From assembly GCA_002011165.2 (NCBI GenBank), contig MTMI02000009.1:171753-235752 (forward strand): DNA of 64,000 bases, in the 5' to 3' direction. Below, piece by piece: positions 52,102-60,740 of this stretch. Each line of letters begins with the position of its first letter. Position 1 is the stretch's first letter. Source of the DNA: Candidatus Mnemosynella biddleae. GTDB taxonomy: Archaea; Halobacteriota; Archaeoglobi; Mnemosynellales; Mnemosynellaceae. A program made the position numbers and the translations under genes. The notes beneath the pieces are model-generated. The model was given only the letters and a program-made list of their open reading frames with translations. It searched no databases and was not told where the DNA came from.

Positions 52102-52308
52102 ATGTCGAATCAGAATTCTTGTCAAGCTGAAAAATTTTTGAAGAGACGTGAAAAGAAGATCTTGCTAAACTTGAAGAGTATGAGAACATCTACCGCCTCA
52201 GAATTGGTGATTATAGAGTTAAAAATGCATATAGAAGGAGAAGAATGTTGTTTTTTGATGTTGAGCAAAAGCGGAGAGCATATAGGTAAAGTTCTTCATG
52301 TTCCATGA
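52102..52308 (+). pseudogene. decayed RelE/ParE-type toxin gene
   Basis: The frame from 52102 gives QAEKFLKRREKKI and later HIEGEECCFLMLSKSGEHIGK. The missing middle, YRLRIGDYRV (52191-52220), is present in another frame, and it is the hallmark strand of RelE-type toxins. Two compensating shifts therefore break an otherwise complete 70-80-residue toxin. No intact antitoxin is visible upstream. Confidence 0.6.
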
Positions 52309-52354
52309 GAGATAATTAAAGTTTTTGGGGTTTTATGGCCAATAAAACTTAAAC

Positions 52355-52597
52355 ATGTCTCGCCCCAGTCTCGGTAAGACACCTGTTAGAGTGACCATAA
52401 ACAAAGACGTCCTCGAAGCTTCCCGCCAATACATTCCAAATCTAAGCCAGTTCTTCGAAGAGAAGCTTCTGGAGTTTTTAAGGTACGTAAATCACTCCTT
52501 AGCTTCCTCTAAAAAGTGGACCGGTGGGGATTTGAACCCCAGGCCTCCGCCATGCCAAGACGGCGCTCTTCCAGCTGAGCTACCGGCCCGCAGATAA
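52355..52597 (+). CDS. N-terminal fragment of an SSV-type integrase, int(N)
   Basis: An 80-residue frame. The first 40 residues (TPVRVTINKDVLEASRQYIP and QFFEEKLLEFL) closely match the N-terminus of the full-length integrase at 58588. It then reads into the antisense of tRNA-Ala and stops just beyond it. No catalytic domain remains. Splitting at an attachment site inside int is the known outcome of SSV-type integration, with int(N) left beside the intact tRNA. The matching int(C) is not found in the window, so the element has been lost or decayed. Confidence 0.8.
   Translation: MSRPSLGKTPVRVTINKDVLEASRQYIPNLSQFFEEKLLEFLRYVNHSLASSKKWTGGDLNPRPPPCQDGALPAELPARR
52517..52589 (-). tRNA. tRNA-Ala (GGC), integration site
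   Basis: On the minus strand: acceptor GGGCCGG/CCGGTCC with one G-T pair, anticodon stem CCGTC/GGCGG around TTGGCAT, and T-loop TTCAAAT. Anticodon GGC decodes GCC/GCU. Its 3' half lies within int(N), showing that it has served as an attachment site while remaining intact. Confidence 0.93.
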
Positions 52598-52636
52598 GTT
52601 TTATTTGAGTGACTTCTTTATAATCTTTACGAAGTG

Positions 52637-53974
52637 ATGAAAATGTACATTAGGAATTCCTCCGAATTGCTCTCTCACGGATTTTTTGAGGGAAGACGAA
52701 TTGCAATTGATCTTATTGAAGCCGGAATAAAAGCTGCAGATCCTTACCTAGCAACCAAAAGAACTGTTGCACTTGAAGGAGAAACTCTCAAAATAGGTGA
52801 CTTTCAGCTAGACTTGAATGATTACAGGAACATTTACGTTCTCGGAGCTGGAAAAGCCTCATTACCAATAGCAAAAGCAGTGGAAGAAATTCTCGGAGAC
52901 AAAATATCTAAGGGAATTGTGGTTGTAAGGGATCGGAAAAACGAAGAATTACAAAGAATAAACATTATGGAGGCATCTCATCCCATTCCAGATGAGAGGA
53001 GTTACAAAGCCGCTATCGAGGTCTCTAAAATTGCAAAGAGTGCAAAAGAGGGTGATCTAATTATCTATACCATTACCGGAGGCTCTTCAGCTCTTCTGTG
53101 TATGCCTCCTCCAGAAATACCGCTTGAGGATAAAAGGGAGCTTCATAGAATTCTCCTGAGCTGTGGAGCCAATATAAAAGAGATAAATGCAGTAAGAAAA
53201 CATATTTCGATGATAAAAGGTGGAAGACTGGCTTTGATGAGTTTTCCCGCTGACATCATTAATCTCACTGTCTCCGATGTAATTGGAGATCCCCTAGACT
53301 ATATCACGGGTCCAACTGTTCCAGATAGCTCAACAATAAATGATGCACTGAGAGTTCTGGATAAATACAATCTCTGGGGGAGCCTTCCAGAAAGTGTGAG
53401 AGAGCACTTCAGAAATATCACACCCGAAATGGAGAGTCCTAAAGAAACTGATTTCCTGAAAATTCCTCCTTCCTTTATCCTCGTGAGGTGTGATGAGGCT
53501 TTAAGAGGTGCATCTGAGAGGTGCAAGGAGCTTGGATTGGGTTTTGAGCTCTATCCAGAAGCTCTTGAAGGAGAGAGCTGTGATGACGCTCTCAAGATCT
53601 CTGAGACTGTAAAAAACAGAATAAAAAGTGTAAGAAGGCCATTTGTTATTCTTGCATACGGAGAGAATGTTGTGGAACTTTCTGATAGCCATGGAAAAGG
53701 TGGGCCAAATCAAGAATTCGCTCTCTGGATTCTTCTAAACTCTCCTGAGGATGAAAAAATAGTAGTTGCCTCCGTTGACACAGATGGATCGGATGGAGGA
53801 ACGGATGCAGCTGGAGCAATAGTCGATTATTCCACTCTAAAATTCAGAGATGAGATAGAGATGGCTCTCAGAGATCATAACTGCTACGAAGTACTGAGAA
53901 AAAGTGGAGATCTCGTATTCACAGGAGAGACTGGAACAAATGTAAATGATCTCAAAGTGGTGATCCTCGGGTAA
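52637..53974 (+). CDS. glycerate 2-kinase (MOFRL family)
   Basis: A 445-residue DUF4147/MOFRL-type glycerate kinase. Seen: VLGAGKASLPIAKAVEE, ITGGSSALLCMPP, NAVRKHISMIKGGRLA, and C-terminal SVDTDGSDGGTDAAGAIVD and FTGETGTNVNDL. It phosphorylates D-glycerate at position 2 to give 2-phosphoglycerate, as in the nonphosphorylating Entner-Doudoroff or serine routes. The start is among GTG 52634, ATG 52637 and ATG 52643; the tRNA-Ala gene lies about 45 bases upstream on the other strand. Confidence 0.9.
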   Translation: MKMYIRNSSELLSHGFFEGRRIAIDLIEAGIKAADPYLATKRTVALEGETLKIGDFQLDLNDYRNIYVLGAGKASLPIAKAVEEILGDKISKGIVVVRDRKNEELQRINIMEASHPIPDERSYKAAIEVSKIAKSAKEGDLIIYTITGGSSALLCMPPPEIPLEDKRELHRILLSCGANIKEINAVRKHISMIKGGRLALMSFPADIINLTVSDVIGDPLDYITGPTVPDSSTINDALRVLDKYNLWGSLPESVREHFRNITPEMESPKETDFLKIPPSFILVRCDEALRGASERCKELGLGFELYPEALEGESCDDALKISETVKNRIKSVRRPFVILAYGENVVELSDSHGKGGPNQEFALWILLNSPEDEKIVVASVDTDGSDGGTDAAGAIVDYSTLKFRDEIEMALRDHNCYEVLRKSGDLVFTGETGTNVNDLKVVILG

Positions 53975-54017
53975 ATATTTTTAAATTTTTGACTTAAGAA
54001 AGTGTGAGGGGAATGGT

Positions 54018-54722
54018 ATGAAACTTCTTATAAGCGTTCAGAATGTCGATGAGGTTTCTCTCTGCTTAGAAGCTTCAGTAGACATCATAGATGTGAAAAA
54101 TCCGGAAGAGGGCTCACTCGGAGGGGCCTCACCCCTAATCATCAGAGAAATAAAAGAAATTATTGGGAATAGAGCCGAGCTCAGTGCTGCAATAGGAGAT
54201 TTTCCGAACCTTCCGAATACAGCAGCTCTTGCAGCTCTTGGAGCAGCTTTTTCTGGAGCTGAATATGTAAAAATTGGACTTTACGGAGTGAGAAAAAAAG
54301 AGGAGGCAATAAAATTACTTCAGAGAGTTGTCGAAACTCTGAAGGATTTTGACGACTCTGTTAAACTTGTAGCTGCGGGATATGCTGATTCTCAGAGAAT
54401 CTCATCTATCCCCCCTCATTTTATTCCTGAAGTTGCAGAAGAGTCTGGAGCTGATGTTGCGATGCTGGATACAGCTGTGAAGGATGGTAAGAAGCTCACA
54501 GAGATCCTAAACCTTGATCTGCTCTCGAATTTCGTTGAAGATGCTCATCAGAGAGGTTTGAAAGTTGCATTGGCCGGATCTCTGAAAAAAGATGATATTC
54601 CGACTATCCAAAAAATTGGAGCAGACATCATAGGATTTAGAGGTGCCGTATGCGAAGGTGGAAGAGAAGGAAAAATATCTGAGAAAAAATTAAGAGAGAT
54701 TATGGAACTCGTGAAGTCCTAA
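54018..54722 (+). CDS. mfnB: (5-formylfuran-3-yl)methyl phosphate synthase MfnB
   Basis: A 234-residue TIM-barrel of the DUF556 family. The Schiff-base lysine lies in DIIDVKNPEEGSLGG near residue 28, and AAIGDFPNLPNT and KIGLYGV follow. MfnB makes the furan core of methanofuran from glyceraldehyde-3-phosphate. Its presence implies a C1 pathway using methanofuran. The 3' end overlaps the convergent enolase-superfamily gene by 23 bases. Confidence 0.92.
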   Translation: MKLLISVQNVDEVSLCLEASVDIIDVKNPEEGSLGGASPLIIREIKEIIGNRAELSAAIGDFPNLPNTAALAALGAAFSGAEYVKIGLYGVRKKEEAIKLLQRVVETLKDFDDSVKLVAAGYADSQRISSIPPHFIPEVAEESGADVAMLDTAVKDGKKLTEILNLDLLSNFVEDAHQRGLKVALAGSLKKDDIPTIQKIGADIIGFRGAVCEGGREGKISEKKLREIMELVKS

Positions 54723-55794
54723 GATCTTTAAGATCTACTCCAATTCCTCCTTTATCTCTGATTTTTGCTTTCCCGCCTTCTATAATCGCATATTTTTCTA
54801 GGATCTTATCCCAACTTTCCCCATATATCGGATACTCAGCAACATATCCACTCGGAGAGGCAATTAAAATGTGGAGACCCACGACAATCCCGACTATGGA
54901 ATGGAGGTGAGGTGCAAGTTTCACTCCATAAACCTCAGCCAGAGAAGAGATTTTCCTGATTGGAGTTATACCTCCCGCATGATTGACATCTGGCTGAATG
55001 TAACGCGCAGTTCCTCCTTCCATGACCGTTAAAAACTCATTTAACATGTAGTAATTTTCACCCACAGCAAGAGGTATATCAACTTTTTCAGAGAGCATTT
55101 TCAAAGTTTTGAAGTTGTACACGTTGACAGGCTCTTCTAACCATAGTATTCCAAAATCGCTCACTTTTTTGGAGAACTCTACAGCTTCTTCAAGATCATA
55201 TCCCTGATTTCCATCCACCATCAATTTGAAATCATATCCAAGCTCTTCTCTAATTTTTCGAATATATTCCACATCCTCTTTAACATTGAACCCAATCTTG
55301 ACCTTCACACCTCTGAATCCTCTCTTTAAAACCTCTTTTATCCTCTCAACAGGGGGCTGACCCATAAAGCTTGCATAAAGATCAATTTCCTCCCTTACTT
55401 TTCCCCCAAGAAGATTATAAAGAGATATTTCAAGAGACTTCCCAATAATATCCCAAAGAGCAACGTCTATTGAGGAGGTTGCAGTGACGATGGCTCCAGA
55501 TTTTCCAAGAGAGTATGCTCCAGATCCAGTTCCAACCATTTTAATCCAGAGTCTCTCAACATCGTATGGATTCTCTCCAATGATCTTTTGTTTCAGCTTT
55601 TCTTCGATTATCCTTTCAAAAATCCCCATTTCCTTTTCGTGGAGTGGAGCAATATCTGAAACTCCGACTACTCCTTCATCGGTGTGTACTCTCACAAGAA
55701 GAAGATTGAACTCGCTCCATTTTGCAGTGGAGTCAAATGCTTCCTCCTCCAGAGGAATCGAAATTCCCTCAGTTTCGATCTCAGTTATTTTCAT
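54700..55794 (-). CDS. enolase-superfamily enzyme (mandelate racemase/muconate lactonizing group)
   Basis: A 364-residue TIM-barrel. Seen: KVKIGFNVKED (the KxK region), metal ligands in VDGNQG, LEEPV and VGENYYM, and LAPHLHS in the place of the catalytic His. These fit the mandelate racemase subgroup, which act on sugar acids or dipeptides; the substrate is unknown. ATG 55794 is preferred to the upstream ATG 55806; no clear ribosome-binding site. Position beside glycerate kinase hints at sugar-acid breakdown. Confidence 0.85.
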   Translation of the reverse strand: MKITEIETEGISIPLEEEAFDSTAKWSEFNLLLVRVHTDEGVVGVSDIAPLHEKEMGIFERIIEEKLKQKIIGENPYDVERLWIKMVGTGSGAYSLGKSGAIVTATSSIDVALWDIIGKSLEISLYNLLGGKVREEIDLYASFMGQPPVERIKEVLKRGFRGVKVKIGFNVKEDVEYIRKIREELGYDFKLMVDGNQGYDLEEAVEFSKKVSDFGILWLEEPVNVYNFKTLKMLSEKVDIPLAVGENYYMLNEFLTVMEGGTARYIQPDVNHAGGITPIRKISSLAEVYGVKLAPHLHSIVGIVVGLHILIASPSGYVAEYPIYGESWDKILEKYAIIEGGKAKIRDKGGIGVDLKDLRTSRVP

Positions 55795-55889
55795 ACACTG
55801 GAACATATTGTTTTAAGAGAGAATAAGCTTTTCTTCAAAATTTTTCTACCCTGCTTACTGGATGAATAATCTCCTAAACGTTTTCAGAA

Positions 55890-58397
55890 TCATTTCACTA
55901 ATGTCTTCTCCAAACTCTTCAATCTCTGGAAAATCTTCTCACTTTTGAACAGGTAAATTGGTTCGTCTTTCACCTTTATTTCAGAGACTTCTCTTTTTTC
56001 AACATTACCGTAAATGTCAGACACATAGAACTCACCTTTTTCGACAGGAAGTTCGCCCAGAGACCAGACAACATAAACTTCCTCTCCGCTTACCCTGAAT
56101 TTATAAACACCCTCACCAAGTTTTTCAACATCATCAAAATCTCCAATGATGTAAGCCATGACGGGAGCGATTGGCTCATAATCAAAGAAGAGGACTTCTG
56201 CTCCATTTACAAAAGCCCTTACTGCAGCTTTTACAAACATAATGTCGTCTTCCTTACTCATATATCCACGAGGGCCAACTTCTGTTATCCATATTGGCTT
56301 TTCCAGCCCGTATTTCTCTAGCAAATTCTTTAGTTTCTCTGTGTTAAAGTCGTAATTCTCTCCAGAATATGAGTGCACTGCGGCTATATCAAAATATTTT
56401 CCGCCTCCAGATTGGTAGAATTCTTCCCACCACTTTAGAGACTCCTTCTCGAGCGAGGCTGCACCGCCGATTATTAGCCTTGCCTGAGGGTCTGCTTCTT
56501 TTACGGCTTCATACGTTGCCTTCACGAGTTCAAAATATTCTTCTCCACTCCCTTGGAAGAAGCACTTGTAGTCTTCACTCTGTGCTTCAGGCTCATTGAG
56601 GATCTCCCAGTATTTGATTGGCTTCTCCAATCCCGGCATATCATCTACTCCATCTCCATCGTATCTCTCAACAAGAGCTTTAACGAATTCCTTGTATGCA
56701 TCCATGTCATGGGGTTTGAACCTAGAAGAGGGTAAAACGTAAGCAAAAGGACCGTCACCAGTTGCCTTTCCATATCCTTCTCTGCCTCTGTAAGCTTCTT
56801 CATCCCAATCCGCATAGGGCCATATTGTTGCAACGATTTCAGCGTTAAACTTTTGAGCTTTTCTTACACCTTCATCACAGCCTGAGAAATCATAAACCTC
56901 TTTTTCTTTCTCTATGAAATATCGATTAAATGGACCAGGATGTGGTTTCACCCATCCATATCCGGGAGTATAGGCATATTCATCATGTTTGTGACCCCAG
57001 TTACCGAATCTGAATGCAAAAGCCTCTGTTTCAACACTTTTAGTTGTTTTGCTGACCTCAGAAGATGGTTTAAACGTTTCAACTGCTGAGAGAACTTCTT
57101 CCAACTCCTTTTTGCCTCCATAAACAATGAAAAGTGGCAGATTCTCAAGTTCAAGCTCTTTGGCATCTATTAAATATGCATTGCCGGTAATATCAACAAC
57201 TAAAAGTTCTCCCTCTGATATTTCTCTGAAATTATCACTCCAAACAACATAAACAACTAACTTACCAGCTTTGAATTTATAAACCTCCTTGCTCAACTTT
57301 TCGACTTCATCAAAATTGCCAAGAAGCGTGTTCATGGTTTTCACCGCATAGTACGACGCCTTTGGAGTTCCATCAAAGTCTATAAGACTTCCTCTTATGA
57401 GATCTTCTGGAGCTTCAGGAAATGCTCTGTATGCTGTGTAGAAGATTCTCTCAACGCCCTCGCTGAAGGACTTTGATGCCTCTACATACTCGTACTCGTT
57501 CGTTGCGGAGAACTCAGTAACCCAGAAGGGTTTATCACCAATGTACTTTCCAAATCTTTCCTTCAACTTTATTGCATCCTTATATGGAGAGAACGAGTGG
57601 AAATTTACAATGTCGATATACTCACTTCCACCCATTTCGAATACTTCTTCCCAGAATCTATAAAAATTGGAGAAGGTGCTGTCCTCTGGGGGTAAAGGAA
57701 CCATTCCTCCATTCAGAACCTTTGCATCCTTATCAGCCTCTTTAATAGCTTCATAAGTGACCTTTAAAACCTCGAAGTAGTCTTTCGCATCCCCTTTGAA
57801 AAAGCCGTAGCTTTTTCCTTCAAGTTTGGAGGTTATACTGGTGGACGGCTCGTTAATAACTTCCCAATATTTTATTGGTCTCTCTAACCCAGGCATGTCG
57901 TCTATTCCGTCCCCATCATACCTCTCAACTAAGACCTTAACAAACTCTTTGTATGCCTTCATATCGTAGGGTTTATACCTGCTGAAGGGGAGCTCAGGAA
58001 AATCTCGTTTTTTGACGAATCTGTCTATATTTCCCCACTCTTCCTGATCCCAATCGGCATAAGGCCATATGGTTGCAAGGATGTTCAAGCCCATTGACTG
58101 AGCTTTTTGAACTACCTCATCTGCCTCACTGAAATCGTACTCTCCTCTCTTTGGCTCGATTTTGCCCCATATGAAGGGACCGGGATGAGGTCTAACCCAA
58201 CCAAGCCGTAAATCATTTATAGCTAAGGTGTCAAAACAAACAAATCCAAACCTATTTGCCCTTGCAAATTCTTCTTTATACTCTGTTTTTTCTGTGATTT
58301 TCCCCCTCTCTTCTTCACTTACTGTTGGCTTTTCCATTACACACCCAGAAACTAGCATCAAAACGAAAATTATAACTAAGATTTTACCCATTCTCAT
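55890..58397 (-). CDS. secreted lipoprotein with two tandem GH-A-type glycosidase domains
   Basis: An 835-residue protein. A signal peptide ends in the lipobox LVSGC, so it is probably lipid-anchored outside the cell. Two homologous halves follow (about residues 55-450 and 465-820), sharing GWVRPHPGPF/GWVKPHPGPF, ATIWPYADWDQEEW/ATIWPYADWDEEAY, and KYWEVINEPS/KYWEILNEPE. The Glu of NEP and that of FWVTEFS/IWITEVG fit the acid-base and nucleophile of clan GH-A. Substrate unknown, perhaps a surface glycan or sugar polymer. Unusual in Archaeoglobales-like genomes. Confidence 0.8.
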   Translation of the reverse strand: MRMGKILVIIFVLMLVSGCVMEKPTVSEEERGKITEKTEYKEEFARANRFGFVCFDTLAINDLRLGWVRPHPGPFIWGKIEPKRGEYDFSEADEVVQKAQSMGLNILATIWPYADWDQEEWGNIDRFVKKRDFPELPFSRYKPYDMKAYKEFVKVLVERYDGDGIDDMPGLERPIKYWEVINEPSTSITSKLEGKSYGFFKGDAKDYFEVLKVTYEAIKEADKDAKVLNGGMVPLPPEDSTFSNFYRFWEEVFEMGGSEYIDIVNFHSFSPYKDAIKLKERFGKYIGDKPFWVTEFSATNEYEYVEASKSFSEGVERIFYTAYRAFPEAPEDLIRGSLIDFDGTPKASYYAVKTMNTLLGNFDEVEKLSKEVYKFKAGKLVVYVVWSDNFREISEGELLVVDITGNAYLIDAKELELENLPLFIVYGGKKELEEVLSAVETFKPSSEVSKTTKSVETEAFAFRFGNWGHKHDEYAYTPGYGWVKPHPGPFNRYFIEKEKEVYDFSGCDEGVRKAQKFNAEIVATIWPYADWDEEAYRGREGYGKATGDGPFAYVLPSSRFKPHDMDAYKEFVKALVERYDGDGVDDMPGLEKPIKYWEILNEPEAQSEDYKCFFQGSGEEYFELVKATYEAVKEADPQARLIIGGAASLEKESLKWWEEFYQSGGGKYFDIAAVHSYSGENYDFNTEKLKNLLEKYGLEKPIWITEVGPRGYMSKEDDIMFVKAAVRAFVNGAEVLFFDYEPIAPVMAYIIGDFDDVEKLGEGVYKFRVSGEEVYVVWSLGELPVEKGEFYVSDIYGNVEKREVSEIKVKDEPIYLFKSEKIFQRLKSLEKTLVK

Positions 58398-58587
58398 ACT
58401 TCTAAACTTAATTTTTCACAACTGAAGATTTATAATTTTAGCCCTAAAGTTCAACATTCTGAGTTTATGAACATTCAAGAAAACAGCTATTGCAAGGAGG
58501 CAAAAATGATATCAAAAACCGAGAAGTAAATTAATTAAACAAAAAACTTAAATTGAGACGTATAAGGGACCCCCAAACCTCAATAAG

Positions 58588-59772
58588 GTGCCCGTAAGAT
58601 TGACCATAAACAAAGACATCCTCGAAGCTTCCCGCCAATACATTCCAAATCTAAGCCAGTTCTTCGAAGAAAAGCTCATTGAGTTCTTAAAATATCTGAA
58701 TCGCCCGATAACAAAAGATTTTTATGGGTCCGCCCGGATTCGAACCGGGGACCTCCTGCGTGTGAGGGATTCAAAAATAGAGGAATTAAATCAGATTAAC
58801 GGTGAAATAAAGTTCTCTGAGGGGATTTTGAAAGACTATCTCGAACACAGATTCTCTCAGGTGAACTCAGAAAAAAGCAAATACTGGATAGAAAAAGGGG
58901 TTAGAGAATACATTAAACGCCATGGCTATGTTCTCAGCAAAGACAGGATTCTGAAGTATCAGAACTGGTTCATGCAGAATTTTGGTTATGAAGGTCAGAG
59001 ACATGCATACCTCCAGTTCAGGGCATTCCTGAAATATCTCTATAAGATCACGAAGAATCCAGTTCTCTTAGATTTCATGGAGTTGATGACCAGACCGAAA
59101 CGACAATCGAAGAAGATCAATCAAATAATACTCAGAGAGCCAGATGTCCTCAATTTGGTTGAGGCTGTGTATAAACTACCTCCTTCTCCCTATGACCCCT
59201 CATACAGATCAGCCTACCACAAACTGAAATTCATTGCGGGAATTCTTTTCTCAGCCTACACGGGGCAGAGACCACAGGCAACTACAGGTAAATTGACCTT
59301 TAAAGACTTCGAGGAGGCTCTTGAAAGAGACCCGCCCATCCTGTGGATACCAGAAGAGAAGGATAAAGAGTCATTCCCCCACTGGGTTCCCCTCCATCCT
59401 GTTGTGGTTGAATGGCTTACCCCAGTCCTCGAATTTAAAGAATTGTCACAGTCGGACAGACCATTTCCTTACGACTCGCTCAGAAAGCTCATCGACAGCT
59501 TAAACATTAAGGCAACACACACAGGAAGAAAAATCACCTATTCTCATCTCAGGAAGTTTTTCGAACAGATGTGCAACAACGTGTTGATGGTTCACCCAGG
59601 ATTGAGAGACTACATTATGGCACATAACACAGGCAGTTTGGATGTTCAAAGTTATGATGGGAAACTACCGAAGGAAATCTATGAGCAATACATGGAGAAA
59701 TGGAAGGATGTTAACCTCGTGCCAGAGAATGTGGACCTCGAGGAGCTCCTCGAGGGCCTGAGGCGAGAGTGA
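58588..59772 (+). CDS. full-length SSV-type tyrosine recombinase (integrase)
   Basis: A 394-residue integrase. The catalytic residues are Arg in TGQRPQATTGK, HLRKFFEQ, and the C-terminal Tyr in SYDGKLPKEIYEQY. The N-terminus (VRLTINKDILEASRQYIP) matches the relic at 52355. Codons 47-60 are the antisense of the 3' half of tRNA-Val (58725-58767). GTG 58588 is the first usable start, but homology to the relic runs 8 codons further upstream to an AAG where the relic has ATG, so the N-terminus may be decayed. Integrases of this class recombine within their own gene. Confidence 0.87.
   Translation: MPVRLTINKDILEASRQYIPNLSQFFEEKLIEFLKYLNRPITKDFYGSARIRTGDLLRVRDSKIEELNQINGEIKFSEGILKDYLEHRFSQVNSEKSKYWIEKGVREYIKRHGYVLSKDRILKYQNWFMQNFGYEGQRHAYLQFRAFLKYLYKITKNPVLLDFMELMTRPKRQSKKINQIILREPDVLNLVEAVYKLPPSPYDPSYRSAYHKLKFIAGILFSAYTGQRPQATTGKLTFKDFEEALERDPPILWIPEEKDKESFPHWVPLHPVVVEWLTPVLEFKELSQSDRPFPYDSLRKLIDSLNIKATHTGRKITYSHLRKFFEQMCNNVLMVHPGLRDYIMAHNTGSLDVQSYDGKLPKEIYEQYMEKWKDVNLVPENVDLEELLEGLRRE
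58725..58767 (-). repeat. attachment-site core: 3' half of tRNA-Val (CAC) inside int
   Basis: On the minus strand these 43 bases run from CCTCACACGCAGG through the T-arm CCCGG-TTCGAAT-CCGGG to the acceptor end CGGACCC plus A. They give the anticodon loop CTCACAC, T-arm and 3' acceptor of a tRNA-Val (CAC). The 5' half is absent. The sequence lies in frame within the integrase and is the expected crossover region of an SSV-type element. Confidence 0.85.
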
Positions 59773-59911
59773 TGAATCCATTTCTACGAGATATTTAATA
59801 AAGTAACTCAGATCTGTGATTGGAACTTTGAAGGAAGATTGATACGATATATAGGGGATCCCCATAACAGAGAAATTTTTATGAAACATTATTTGACTCA
59901 TTAAAAATATC

Positions 59912-60667
59912 ATGAATAAAAGTGAAAAAGTGGAAACTTATTTTATGTTTGTAGATGCATCTGGAGATCCTGGACGATTTGTTGGCACAAATACGAGATA
60001 CTACGTACTCTCTGGTTTGATAATAAAGCCAGAAAAATGGTATCATGCCCATAATAAAGTAATAGGGATATTCGAGAAATTTTTTCCGAGAATAGATTTA
60101 TCCAAGCTTCCAGAACTTCATGCAAATCATCTCAGACGAGGAAAAGGCATCTATGGGAAACTTGATAAATCGAAAAGGAAAGAATTTGGAAATGAGGTTT
60201 ACAATCTAATTAAGGAACTTGATCCTGTTCTAATCTCGATTGTTGTAAACAAAGAAAAGCATTATCAGAAATATCCTAAGCCACATCCTGTTAAATATGT
60301 CTCCTTTCAATACTTAATGGACAGATATGAGAGGTTTCTACGTAGGAGAGGATCTTATGGCATTCTCGTGTGTGACTTGGAAGGAAAGAGGGACCGAGAT
60401 ATCAAAGCAATTCTGGACAATTCTCGAATCTTCGGGACCTATGATCACAGAAGAGAGGAATATTGGCAATACAAGAAGATAGTAGAGACGATATTTTTCA
60501 TAGATTCTAAAACAAGCATAGGGTTACAGCTCGCAGACTTTGTAGCTTACGCCACCTTTCAGTACTATGAGAAAAGATATTGCGAGAGGTTTGAAGAACT
60601 TAAACCATATTTTGATAAAAGTCCTAATGGTTCAATAGAAGGTTATGGATTAAAAGTTGTGCCATAA
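59912..60667 (+). CDS. DUF3800 protein
   Basis: A 251-residue protein of the DUF3800 family. Near the start is FMFVDASGDPG with the family's paired aspartates, and near the end GLQLADFVAYATFQY. DUF3800 proteins occur in mobile elements and defence islands and are predicted RNase-H-like nucleases, function unproven. It lies about 140 bases after the integrase in the element and has the AT-rich codon use of the left part. Confidence 0.82.
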   Translation: MNKSEKVETYFMFVDASGDPGRFVGTNTRYYVLSGLIIKPEKWYHAHNKVIGIFEKFFPRIDLSKLPELHANHLRRGKGIYGKLDKSKRKEFGNEVYNLIKELDPVLISIVVNKEKHYQKYPKPHPVKYVSFQYLMDRYERFLRRRGSYGILVCDLEGKRDRDIKAILDNSRIFGTYDHRREEYWQYKKIVETIFFIDSKTSIGLQLADFVAYATFQYYEKRYCERFEELKPYFDKSPNGSIEGYGLKVVP

Positions 60668-60670
60668 CGA

Positions 60671-60740
60671 GTGGCTGGGTCAGTCACCCATTTCGGGTGG
60701 CTGATGCGAGTTGCCCATACGAGCAACTCTCCCAGTCACC
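60671..60740. repeat. cluster of nested inverted repeats
   Basis: The stretch holds three pairings: GTGGCTG with CAGTCAC at the left, GAGTTGC with GCAACTC around an 8-base loop, and an outer GGTGGCTG with CAGTCACC (one G-T pair). It follows the DUF3800 stop by four bases. It may act as a terminator or as a DNA structure for replication or recombination of the element. Confidence 0.55.
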
